Origin: Candidatus Brocadia sp.
Lineage (GTDB): Bacteria; Planctomycetota; Brocadiia; Brocadiales; Brocadiaceae
Length of the DNA stretch: 38,773 bases
Reading direction: 5' to 3'
Assembly: GCA_030837935.1 (NCBI GenBank)
Contig: JAUQXU010000466.1
Location: 1-38,773, forward strand
Each line of letters opens with the position of its first letter. The stretch's first letter is position 1. The notes beneath the pieces are model-generated. The model saw only the letters and a program-made list of their open reading frames with translations, made no database searches and was not told the origin of the DNA. Made by a program: the position numbers and the translations under genes. Positions 30,051 to 38,773 of the stretch are shown one piece after another.

Positions 30051-31601
30051 TTATATTTGAGACATTAACTGTTTTTCCTCAGCATATAACGTAACTGTGT
30101 TGCGTCCTTTCTTCTTGGACGCAAAAAGAGCTTTATCCGCAAAGTCAATAAGTTCATTTTTCGTGAAAGCACTTACAGCTGGCCATATCTCAGCTATCCC
30201 AATACTTACCGTAACGTTATATTTTTTGTTATTGATAATAAATGCATGCATAGCGATTGATTCTCGTAATTTTTCAGCCACAATTTGAGCCTCTTGTCCA
30301 GTTATTTCTGGAAGAATAATTGTAAATTCTTCACCACCATAACGAAAAAGCATATCATAATCCCTGAGTGATTTTCTCATTAACTTGCACAATTCTTTTA
30401 AAACAAAATCACCAGCCTGATGCCCGTAATTGTCATTAAAACTTTTGAAATAATCAACATCTACCATAACTAAACTGAGAATCAAATTTTTGCGGGCTGC
30501 TATGCTCATTTGGTTTTCAAGAATACTTTGAAAGCAACCATGGTTATATACCTCTGTTAAGCTATCCAATAGTGCTAGTTTTTCAAGGCGTTTATTATTT
30601 TCTTCAAGTTCTTTGGTAAGCTGTTGCAATTGTACCGTGGCATCAATGAGTTCTCTGTTCACGTGATCATACGTTAAGTTTATGTTGCGAAGAGCCTCAT
30701 TTGCCTCTTGCAGGATTTCCTCAATTGGCTTTTGATTTTTGATATAAAAACCAAACAAATCGGCAGTATGTGCTATTTCAGAGACAACAAGATCCAGTAT
30801 TTTGCCGATTATTTTATCATCGAAGCCGAGAATCGACTTAGATTCGTTCAGAAATATTTGATGGTATTTCTGAGGCTTATTCGAGTAAAGAATGTTAGTA
30901 ATTATTCCTGATAAATAGACAACGTTAATGGTAAGCTTGAGCTTATTGTCATTACCTTTATAGCCTTCCGGACAATGATGATATTGAATTGGAGTCAATA
31001 ACTGTGTGGGAAACCCCCAATATTTGGTAACTTCGTATCCGATAAATGTGTGATCTGCTCCAATAATTTGATCTTCCAGTACAACGACATCTTTTTCACC
31101 CTTGGATGTCTCTAGCAATACCTGCTCATACTGATCTGAAAAGGAGAGGGCTAAAATCAGTTTTCCGATATTTTGCAAAAGTCCCACAACGAAAATCTCT
31201 TCCAAATTGGATTTATCAATCTCAGCCATGATAAGTTTAGCCGCAACAGCGCTCGACAAGGATTGTTCCCAAAATTTCTCATAATTAAAACCGTCCTTAT
31301 TGTTCTTTGCTTTCATTGAAAAAAAAGAAATGGAAAGAACAAGACTTCGAATTGCATTTAATCCAATTCTCGAAGCAGCCTGATGTATCGTGCTTATTTT
31401 AATAGGAAAATTGTAAAAGGCCGAATTAGCAATTTTTAATACCTTTGCAGACAGGGCGGCGTCTTTCGAGACTAGACTTGCAATTTCCTTCATCCCGATT
31501 CCTTCTTGCGAAGAGATTGAGATGAGTTTACATGCAACATTTGGTAAAGTAGGCAGTGACGCTGATTCCAATACACCTTTTAAGATTTCATTTTTTGTCA
31601 T
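30051..31601 (-). CDS. HDOD + GGDEF protein (putative diguanylate cyclase)
   Basis: N-terminal HDOD (LPTLPNVACKLISISSQEGIGMKEIASLVSKDAALSAKVLKIANSAFY), C-terminal GGDEF with FRYGGEEFTIILP. Internal ATG 31601 preferred over ORF start 31652. Confidence 0.92.
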   Translation of the reverse strand: MTKNEILKGVLESASLPTLPNVACKLISISSQEGIGMKEIASLVSKDAALSAKVLKIANSAFYNFPIKISTIHQAASRIGLNAIRSLVLSISFFSMKAKNNKDGFNYEKFWEQSLSSAVAAKLIMAEIDKSNLEEIFVVGLLQNIGKLILALSFSDQYEQVLLETSKGEKDVVVLEDQIIGADHTFIGYEVTKYWGFPTQLLTPIQYHHCPEGYKGNDNKLKLTINVVYLSGIITNILYSNKPQKYHQIFLNESKSILGFDDKIIGKILDLVVSEIAHTADLFGFYIKNQKPIEEILQEANEALRNINLTYDHVNRELIDATVQLQQLTKELEENNKRLEKLALLDSLTEVYNHGCFQSILENQMSIAARKNLILSLVMVDVDYFKSFNDNYGHQAGDFVLKELCKLMRKSLRDYDMLFRYGGEEFTIILPEITGQEAQIVAEKLRESIAMHAFIINNKKYNVTVSIGIAEIWPAVSAFTKNELIDFADKALFASKKKGRNTVTLYAEEKQLMSQI

Positions 31602-31698
31602 AGTTTTATTCCTGCGTAAAGCTAAACATAACGTTATTTGAGTTTGTGACATTCCATAACTAACAGCGGGTTTATTTTTTAACCAATTATGTATAAAT

Positions 31699-31899
31699 TC
31701 ATATGCATTTTGACTTCGGCCGAATTGCTTTTCTGAAAGAGCTTATTGATTCAATTATTATTACGCTGCCAAGAAGGATGACGGTTATTAAGAATATGGT
31801 AAATGCCTCAATTTCGTGAAAGGAACTTTTACCCCTTTTTAATCTTCCAGCACCCAGTAAAAGCACCAAAATATCTATTACAAATAGAACTATTTTCAT
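31699..31899 (-). CDS. Small putative membrane protein
   Basis: 66 aa with two hydrophobic segments; no family recognised. Confidence 0.45.
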   Translation of the reverse strand: MKIVLFVIDILVLLLGAGRLKRGKSSFHEIEAFTIFLITVILLGSVIIIESISSFRKAIRPKSKCI

Positions 31900-32157
31900 T
31901 GTAATAGACTCCTTTAATTTTATATATTTATTTGGGATTTTATTCTTTATCAGAATTTATTGTATACAATACCAATAACGGGCGGAACATACTCCATGTT
32001 TTTTGATCAAGGTTAAGCATTTATATGAGAATAATTACTATATCGGCATATTCAAAACCAACATTAAACAAAAATACCTATTAGTTGACTCAATAGCCAT
32101 TAAGTAATTTATAAAATATCTGGCATGCAATTAAATCGATGAGCAAGGCGGACGACT

Positions 32158-32250
32158 ATGAGTACCTGGAATTCTTTCAAAATATTATATGGCGTGGACT
32201 TTATAGCAACTTTATTTATAATCGCTTGCAAAGTGTTGCTAGCGAAATGA
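32158..32250 (+). CDS. Possible 30-aa single-TM microprotein
   Basis: ATG...TGA encoding MSTWNSFKILYGVDFIATLFIIACKVLLAK, preceded by an AAGGCGG purine-rich stretch about 6-8 nt upstream. Below the ORF-track cutoff. Confidence 0.3.
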   Translation: MSTWNSFKILYGVDFIATLFIIACKVLLAK

Positions 32251-32352
32251 TGTAGGATAAGAAATATTGGATAACGGGCACAGTTATCATTTATCCAGAA
32301 ACTGAGTTTTGCCCCAAAAGGTTTGCAGCTTCCGCTGTTTTTAAGATTCTAT

Positions 32353-32736
32353 TTATTCCCGAATGAGTGGTTTTATGGTCTGAGAAATAATATACCTGTT
32401 GCTGGAAACCCATCGGTAGACAGCATACAAACATGCTCTACTTATGGGCAACTTAAACAATGAGTATAACCACCGGAATCCCCTTAACCGAATAAGTATC
32501 TCTGGCAATGCTTTATCACTCCCTAGAATTGTATTATGAGAAAGCACTAATTGAAAGGACTGCAGGCAGGTTTCATCCGTCATCTCCGGAAATCTGCGTC
32601 TGCGATCTTCTGATTGACACGGAATAAATTCAAACACATCCTTACTAACTGCGTGCAATTCAATCCATCTCATACATCCGCGGCATAAACTGCACTTGTC
32701 GTCATAAATAAGGATAGCAGTCCCCAGTTTACTCAT
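32353..32736 (-). CDS. DCC-family thiol-disulfide oxidoreductase-like protein (DUF393)
   Basis: ILIYDDKCSLCRGCMRWIELHA, the DxxCxLC motif of DUF393. Confidence 0.85.
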   Translation of the reverse strand: MSKLGTAILIYDDKCSLCRGCMRWIELHAVSKDVFEFIPCQSEDRRRRFPEMTDETCLQSFQLVLSHNTILGSDKALPEILIRLRGFRWLYSLFKLPISRACLYAVYRWVSSNRYIISQTIKPLIRE

Positions 32737-32751
32737 ACCATTTTAAATTAA

Positions 32752-33267
32752 TTAACGAATATCAACCTCGCAAAGTTCAATTCCCGCTAAATTAGAGATG
32801 TCCTTCACCGGTTGACTACCATCATACCTGCTTTCCAGGACGGTATTGCCGTTGTTGTAAATTGAAACGGGCACGTTTTGAATATTTCTTTGAAGCATAA
32901 ATTTATAATGAAACAGGGTACGGTCTCCAGAATTCCTGGTAATGACGGATACAACCCTATTTTTCCCCGGTAATAACTTATCTCTCACATCACAGAACCC
33001 CCTTTGTTTCATCTTCTCAAACGTCTGGGTTTCTAAGAAAACTATGGCTACTTCATCACCCTCCGTTAATTCAGTAAGGTTAAATCCCAATCCCTCTAAT
33101 CCATCTGGAATAAAAACTTTTGTCGGAGTCTTATGAATAATTTTCTTTGTGTCGTCCCAGGCATCCGGATTTTTTAGAAAATAATCAACAATATTTCCAT
33201 GGGCAAAACTCAAAGTATCCATGAAAAGTAGAAAAGGTATTACAACTAGATATCGAACATATTTCAT
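32752..33267 (-). CDS. Hypothetical exported protein
   Basis: 171 aa with signal peptide MKYVRYLVVIPFLLFMDTLSFA; no family recognised. Confidence 0.65.
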   Translation of the reverse strand: MKYVRYLVVIPFLLFMDTLSFAHGNIVDYFLKNPDAWDDTKKIIHKTPTKVFIPDGLEGLGFNLTELTEGDEVAIVFLETQTFEKMKQRGFCDVRDKLLPGKNRVVSVITRNSGDRTLFHYKFMLQRNIQNVPVSIYNNGNTVLESRYDGSQPVKDISNLAGIELCEVDIR

Positions 33268-33307
33268 TTATTAACCTCGCGCTATGAGATGTTTTAGAAT
33301 TTCCATA

Positions 33308-33952
33308 TTAGCTTTTTCTATACAAATTATGAGACTTGATATAATCTTCCACACACCGGGGGACCAAATATCGTATACTGCGCCCACTTCGTAACCTTGT
33401 CCTAATTTCAGTTGACGATATACCAATGGCCGGTATCGTAACTTTCAATCGTTCAATCTCTGATTTTTTTTCACTGGAAAACACCGTAATCTCACATAAA
33501 TCCCTCTTCAGAAAAGATGTTTGAGAGTTATTGCCATGTATTGAAACGGGAAAACGATTGACGACAACAAAGTGGCACATGGTAGAAAGTACATCAATAG
33601 CCTTCCAGGTACTTATTTCATTGATCATATCTGTACCCATAATCAAAAATAAATTATGATATTTTCCATACATTTCCTTTAAGGTACTGATAGTATCTAT
33701 GGTGTATGATTTTCCGGACCGTTTAATTTCTAAATCAGAAACCTCAAAATGTTCATTGTCGCGTATCGCATCTTTCACCATCTGATACCTGTGAAAAGAG
33801 GCCAGCAAATCCGTTAATTCTTTATGAGGAGATATTCCTGTGGGCATAAAAATCACCTTTGATAATGCCCGTTGCTGATAAACCTCTTCGGCAACAATAA
33901 GATGGCCTATGTGAATTGGATTAAACGACCCACCAAATATTCCAATATTCAT
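33308..33952 (-). CDS. nadD: Nicotinate-nucleotide adenylyltransferase
   Basis: MNIGIFGGSFNPIHIGHLIVAEEVYQQ, FLIMGTDMINEISTWK, ISSTEIRTRLRSGRSIRYLVP. Confidence 0.95.
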   Translation of the reverse strand: MNIGIFGGSFNPIHIGHLIVAEEVYQQRALSKVIFMPTGISPHKELTDLLASFHRYQMVKDAIRDNEHFEVSDLEIKRSGKSYTIDTISTLKEMYGKYHNLFLIMGTDMINEISTWKAIDVLSTMCHFVVVNRFPVSIHGNNSQTSFLKRDLCEITVFSSEKKSEIERLKVTIPAIGISSTEIRTRLRSGRSIRYLVPRCVEDYIKSHNLYRKS

Positions 33953-34155
33953 TTTACATTATAACCATTTGGTCACTAAGACACAAAGGCTCGTGAGATG
34001 AAATATTACGTTTCAAAAATTTGAATTATATAGCCGATTGAGTATATGTCAACCAAAATGGGCTCATTTTTCATTGACTCATTCGATAACGTGTGCTAGC
34101 ATTTGAAATACTTAACGGCACTTTCAAGTATTCTCTAAAGATGGAAAGAATTTGA

Positions 34156-35373
34156 TTGAAGATTGCATATTTTGATTGTTTTTCAGGTATTAGCGGAGAT
34201 ATGACCCTTGGAGCCTTTGTAGACGCTGGACTTGATGTCCGCATAGTAAAGGACCAACTTGCACAACTTCACTTACATGGCTATGAAATATCTGCAGAAA
34301 AGGTAAAACGTGCCGGAGTAACCGGCACAAAGGTTCACGTAATAATCTTCCCAGCAGATAACCATATACATGCATCCCACCATGACCACCATCATAATTC
34401 GCACTTAAAATTTTCTGACATTCAATCCATTATAGAAAAGAGTACCCTCCATAATGATATTAAAGGTGACAGCATTAAAATTTTTCAAAGACTTGCATCG
34501 GTTGAGGCAAAAATCCACGATACTGCGATAGAGGAAGTCCATTTCCATGAAGTTGGTGCAATTGACGCAATAGTCGATATCGTTGGTTCTGTGATTGCAA
34601 TCAGGCATTTGGGAATTGAAAAGATATATTTTTCACCTATCCCCACCGGATACGGATATACAAAATGTGAACATGGCACATTTCCTGTTCCTGCCCCTGC
34701 GACAATAGAACTTCTGAAGAATCAATTAATAAAATCTGCCAATATAGAAAAAGAAATAACCACACCCACGGGCGCCGCAATAATAACTACACTCGGAGAA
34801 GGTCTGCTTACAAACCCAAAAATGAAAATCCTTCAGGTTGGCTATGGCGCCGGAAGTAATGATAATCCGAACATCCCTAATTTATTACGTATCTTTATTG
34901 GAGAAACATCAGACCAAGAATCCGATGAAATGTGGATTGTAGAAACAAACATCGATAACATGTCGGGTGAAATATTAGGCTATGTTATGGATAAATTATT
35001 TGATGCGGGCGCAGTGGATGTGTATTTCACATCAGTTCAGATGAAAAAAGGACGGCCAGGAGTAATTGTTAGCTCCATAGTGTCTGAATTAAATCTCCCT
35101 TCTGTTGAATCGGTCTTATTCAGTCAAACGACTACCTTCGGTATCAGAAAACACAAAGTAGTCCGTCAGATACTTGCACGGGAATTGAGAGAATTCGATA
35201 GCCAGTTGGGGAAGGTCAAAATTAAGATCGGAAAATTTAACGGCACTACGAAAAACATTTCTCCTGAATATGAGGATTGTAAACGAATTGCCGAAGAAAC
35301 AAATATCCCTCTCAAACAAGTCTATACTATTATTTCGAAAGAATTGTGGCAAAATTCTGAATTTTTGAAATAA
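34156..35373 (+). CDS. larC: Nickel-pincer cofactor biosynthesis protein LarC (DUF111 family)
   Basis: 405 aa, TTG start; AYFDCFSGISGDMTLGAFVDAGLD, His-rich ASHHDHHHNSH, FHEVGAIDAIVDIVGS, TPTGAAIITTL, ETNIDNMSGEILGYVMDKLFDAGAVDVYFT. Single uninterrupted frame. Confidence 0.93.
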   Translation: MKIAYFDCFSGISGDMTLGAFVDAGLDVRIVKDQLAQLHLHGYEISAEKVKRAGVTGTKVHVIIFPADNHIHASHHDHHHNSHLKFSDIQSIIEKSTLHNDIKGDSIKIFQRLASVEAKIHDTAIEEVHFHEVGAIDAIVDIVGSVIAIRHLGIEKIYFSPIPTGYGYTKCEHGTFPVPAPATIELLKNQLIKSANIEKEITTPTGAAIITTLGEGLLTNPKMKILQVGYGAGSNDNPNIPNLLRIFIGETSDQESDEMWIVETNIDNMSGEILGYVMDKLFDAGAVDVYFTSVQMKKGRPGVIVSSIVSELNLPSVESVLFSQTTTFGIRKHKVVRQILARELREFDSQLGKVKIKIGKFNGTTKNISPEYEDCKRIAEETNIPLKQVYTIISKELWQNSEFLK

Positions 35374-35457
35374 TATACTGCCTTTTCTCCCTGCCCCAAT
35401 AAGTATTTTGTACTTACGCAACAGTAACGTTTCATGTACGCATGAAACAATAGAATT

Positions 35458-37404
35458 ATGAGAATAATCGATAAACTAAACCGCTACAGTCTCCTGTTAA
35501 TCCTTGTAACCACATCCCACCTCGTTTATGTAAATTCTCTATCAAATCAATTTACGTATGACGACGAGTTCACAATCGTAAGTAATTATTTCATAAAATC
35601 TTGGAGCCATTTGCCGTCACTTTTTACCAAGGAATATTTTGAGTATTCCGGAGAATTGAGTTATCGTCCTGTAGTTACACTATCATATTTTATAGATTAT
35701 ACCCTGTGGCAACTAAATCCTTTTGGATTTCATCTCACCAATTTAGTTTTACATACACTCAACACGGTTCTTCTTTTTTTCTTGTTCATGCAGTTTTTCA
35801 ACCGCCGTACTGCCTCTTTTATAGCCGCTCTTATATTTTGTTGTCACCCTGTCCTCTCTGAAGCAGTTAATGCTATTAGCTACCGCGAAGATTTGCTCGG
35901 AGCTACATTTTTTATAGCAGCTTTCTTTCTGTACCTCAATGTAAATATGGAGCAACGGCGGTACACCCCTGTTTATTTTGCCTCTATTGTATGTTATCTT
36001 TTTAGTGTGTTTTCAAAGGAAATGGCGATTACCCTGCCACTCTTCATCTTTTTGTATGATCTGATATTCACGGGAAAAACAAACCGCAGTTCCAAACTTA
36101 TCCATTATTATCCGGGCTATATTTTTGTGAGTGCTTTTTATTTCGTGATAAGATTTTTAATTCTTCACAACCCTATAGAATCACATGTCTCCTACCCTGG
36201 AGATAGTATCTTTGTTAACTTTCTGACTATGTCTAAGGTCCTCGCCTCTTACATCAAACTCTTTTTTTTCCCTTTTAACCTTTGTGCCGATTATGTAATA
36301 CCCAATTCTCATTCTCTCTTAGACCCTTCCTTCATCTTATCGTCCCTTTTACTTTCCTCCGTTATTATCATTGCCTACCGATTGTTTTTTTACTCGAAAA
36401 TAGCATTCTTTTCTGTGGTATGGCCTTTTATCAGCCTGTTACCGGTATTAAACATTGTACCTATTGAGAACATTATGGCAGAGAGATATCTCTATCTATC
36501 AATCGTGGGGTTTTGTATGGTAGGTAGCACCGTCCTGACTCATCGTAACACATTTAGGTTTTTTAATGAACCTTACAAAGCACATGATGGTTGCAACCAG
36601 ATGCAAAATAAGGATCAGGGGAGTGAGGACAGAGGGCAGGGCGTTAGAAATCCTGCCGCTGACCAATGGATCCCGAGTTTTACAAAAATACTTGTTAGAA
36701 ATAGGAGATTTTTATTATGGAACGCTGTAGCCATCATCGTATTAATCCTTGCATTGATAATTTTTTCGATCACAACAATAAGAAGAAACTTTATCTGGAT
36801 AAATCAAACCATTTTGTGGACAAGCACTGCAAAAGCATCACAAAATAGTTTTAAAGCCCACAATAATCTGGGGAATATATATAGAGATGCCGGGAGATTA
36901 GATGAAGCTATAGCTGAGTTAAAGCATGCATTAAAACTATATGATAATTATATCGATGCACATAACAATCTTGGGGTTACTTACAGAAAAAAGGGCATGC
37001 GCATTGAGGCCATTTCTGAATATCAAAGGGCATTGCGTTTAAATCCGCGTTATCCCTATGCTCATAACAACCTTGGTGTCTTGTATGCAAAATCCGATCT
37101 TTTGGATTTGGCTATCACTGAATTTAAGAACGCCATTTCAAACAAGCCTGATTATTTTGATGCTCATAACAATCTTGGAGCTACTTATATGAAAAAAGGA
37201 TTTTATGAAAAGGCGATAGATGAATGTCTAGAGGCCATCAAATATCATGATCGCTATAAAGACGCATATTATAACTTGAGCGTTGCCTATTTTAACAACA
37301 GGCAACTCGATAAAGCGCTCGAAGCATGTAAAATGGTTTTATCGATAGACCCCAACCACCATAATGCTCGTGAGATATATAATTTAATTTGCGAACAAAA
37401 ATAA
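35458..37404 (+). CDS. Polytopic membrane protein with C-terminal TPR repeats (TMTC/GT-C-like, DUF1736-type)
   Basis: N-terminal YDDEFTIVSNYFIKSW and multiple TMs typical of TMTC/GT-C-like proteins; about 5 C-terminal TPRs with repeated AHNNLG. Confidence 0.85.
   Translation: MRIIDKLNRYSLLLILVTTSHLVYVNSLSNQFTYDDEFTIVSNYFIKSWSHLPSLFTKEYFEYSGELSYRPVVTLSYFIDYTLWQLNPFGFHLTNLVLHTLNTVLLFFLFMQFFNRRTASFIAALIFCCHPVLSEAVNAISYREDLLGATFFIAAFFLYLNVNMEQRRYTPVYFASIVCYLFSVFSKEMAITLPLFIFLYDLIFTGKTNRSSKLIHYYPGYIFVSAFYFVIRFLILHNPIESHVSYPGDSIFVNFLTMSKVLASYIKLFFFPFNLCADYVIPNSHSLLDPSFILSSLLLSSVIIIAYRLFFYSKIAFFSVVWPFISLLPVLNIVPIENIMAERYLYLSIVGFCMVGSTVLTHRNTFRFFNEPYKAHDGCNQMQNKDQGSEDRGQGVRNPAADQWIPSFTKILVRNRRFLLWNAVAIIVLILALIIFSITTIRRNFIWINQTILWTSTAKASQNSFKAHNNLGNIYRDAGRLDEAIAELKHALKLYDNYIDAHNNLGVTYRKKGMRIEAISEYQRALRLNPRYPYAHNNLGVLYAKSDLLDLAITEFKNAISNKPDYFDAHNNLGATYMKKGFYEKAIDECLEAIKYHDRYKDAYYNLSVAYFNNRQLDKALEACKMVLSIDPNHHNAREIYNLICEQK
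36850..37380 (+). repeat. TPR-encoding tandem repeat region
   Basis: Repeated AHNNLGxxYxxxGxxxEAIxExxxAL units at 34-aa periodicity. Confidence 0.85.
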
Positions 37405-37412
37405 GTTTGTCT

Positions 37413-37907
37413 TTATTTGTAATTAATAAATTGCATGGCAAAATCATAATTTTGATCCTTAACGATCTTTATAATCGCTTGTAAATCATCTATCTTCTGC
37501 CCTGTTACCCGAATCTTATCTTCCTGTATTTGTGACTGTACTTTAAGTTTTAAACCTTTTATAAATTTAACGAGTTCCTTGGCCTTTTCCATCGGAATGC
37601 CCGACTGAAAGGTAATGACCTGCCTGACAGTGCCTCCTAATGCCTTCTCTTCTTTTCCAAAATTAAGCGCTTTCAGAGGGATGCTTCTCTTTTCAAGTTT
37701 CTCTTTTAAGATATCCGCCAAGCATCCCATCTTGTAATCGTCGTCAGCGATTAATGTTATAGAGTTATCATTATTTAAAGTAATAGACGATTTACTCCCT
37801 TTAAAATCATATCTAACAGCGAGTTGTTTCTTAGCCTGGTCAACGGCATTAGCAACCTCATGCATTTCTACTTTACAGACAATGTCAAATGAATGCGTTT
37901 CTGCCAT
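37413..37907 (-). CDS. YajQ family protein (cyclic-di-GMP-binding family)
   Basis: 164 aa; HSFDIVCKVEMHEVANAVDQAKKQLAVRYDFKGSKSSI, EDKIRVTGQKIDDLQAIIKIVK. Confidence 0.93.
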   Translation of the reverse strand: MAETHSFDIVCKVEMHEVANAVDQAKKQLAVRYDFKGSKSSITLNNDNSITLIADDDYKMGCLADILKEKLEKRSIPLKALNFGKEEKALGGTVRQVITFQSGIPMEKAKELVKFIKGLKLKVQSQIQEDKIRVTGQKIDDLQAIIKIVKDQNYDFAMQFINYK

Positions 37908-37988
37908 AACAGGTATCTCCTTACGATATAAAAATGAACCTTGATATTCTTGTAATCAAAGACCGTTACTTACAAATTTTTATCCCTT

Positions 37989-38720
37989 TCAATAACCCAA
38001 TTTTTTTACTTCTTCCTCTGTAAAACCAACAAAATGTGCCACTTCGTGTCGTATCACTTCCTTTATTTTTTGCTTAATCTCGTCGTCAGAACGACATACT
38101 CTTTCAATATTTTTTTGAAATAAGGTAATCCTTTCAGGCATGGTAACAGACTGCCAGACACTCTTCTTGTTTAGCGGCACACCCTGAAATAAACCGAGCA
38201 ATGTTGTATTTGACATGAGCCTCAATTTTTCTAATATATGACTATTTGGTTTATCTTCCACAACAATTGATACATTTGACAAACGATCCCTTAACCTTTG
38301 AGGCATTTCATTAATCGCATCAACCACCAATTGGTCAAAAACTGTTACAGGATTTACACCGAAATCTTCTGGAGCCAATTCTCCCGATACATGTTTATCG
38401 ATTTCGATAATCGTATACTTACCTGTAAAAATTTTAGCTATTAAATAGGTCATTCCGCCTATCATGGCAAAAGTTACCCAGAAATTCCAGCCGTGTACCA
38501 GCATAACACCACCAAGGGCTCCCAAAAAAGCAATAACCGTGAAAAATCCTGCTAATACACCAAACTCTTTTGTGTTCCCTGAGATTTTTTTGTCAGCAAC
38601 AAGAGGAACCAACTCCATACCGCAGCCAACGCATGTCATACTCTTATGCAGGCTGTATTCACCGGGCGGATATGCCTTACTACAATGAAAGCATTTTAAT
38701 ACCTCCAAGTCTTTCTCCAT
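37989..38720 (-). CDS. Zinc-ribbon/TM protein fused to a minimal zincin-type metallopeptidase domain
   Basis: N-terminal CFHC...CVGC zinc ribbon, two TMs, C-terminal IRHEVAHFVGFTEEEVKKLGY (HExxHxxG) characteristic of the PF06262-type family. Confidence 0.75.
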   Translation of the reverse strand: MEKDLEVLKCFHCSKAYPPGEYSLHKSMTCVGCGMELVPLVADKKISGNTKEFGVLAGFFTVIAFLGALGGVMLVHGWNFWVTFAMIGGMTYLIAKIFTGKYTIIEIDKHVSGELAPEDFGVNPVTVFDQLVVDAINEMPQRLRDRLSNVSIVVEDKPNSHILEKLRLMSNTTLLGLFQGVPLNKKSVWQSVTMPERITLFQKNIERVCRSDDEIKQKIKEVIRHEVAHFVGFTEEEVKKLGY

Positions 38721-38773
38721 AAATTTTACATAGGTAATTAGAAATTGTACCCCACGCTACCAATTACCGCCCT

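Overview
This is a 38.8 kb bacterial chromosomal window with about 35 protein-coding genes. No rRNA, tRNA or CRISPR array was recognised by eye. Gene content and codon style are compatible with an anammox-type planctomycete (Brocadiales); that is an inference, not a proof. Housekeeping genes include eno, a ftsB/divIC-like gene, proA, cinA, uvrC, murQ, nadD, larC and yajQ. The most notable region is a minus-strand cluster at about 10.9-22.7 kb. It holds three divergent FabF/KAS-II-type ketosynthases, a dedicated acyl carrier protein, a cobalamin-binding-type radical SAM protein with an atypical CX4CX2C cluster motif, a 7TM-GAF-PAS histidine kinase, an NtrC-type sigma-54 regulator and a REC-GAF-PAS protein without an output domain. 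One ketosynthase keeps the active-site Cys but has lost both catalytic His residues (Ser and Phe instead), so it looks like a chain-length-factor-type partner. The cluster resembles an orphan type II FAS/PKS pathway and is a plausible ladderane-lipid or other unusual-lipid locus. Secondary observations include an in-frame tyrosine-recombinase C-terminal remnant directly after a HDOD-GGDEF gene, a protoglobin-coupled hybrid kinase, a compact sulfur-handling operon (DUF1858, NifU-C, ATC-hydrolase-like, ThiF/MoeB), a divergent nadD/larC pair, dispersed-repeat-like sequences, perfect inverted repeats and a possible 30-aa membrane microprotein. All family calls were made by reading the translations; no database search was run.
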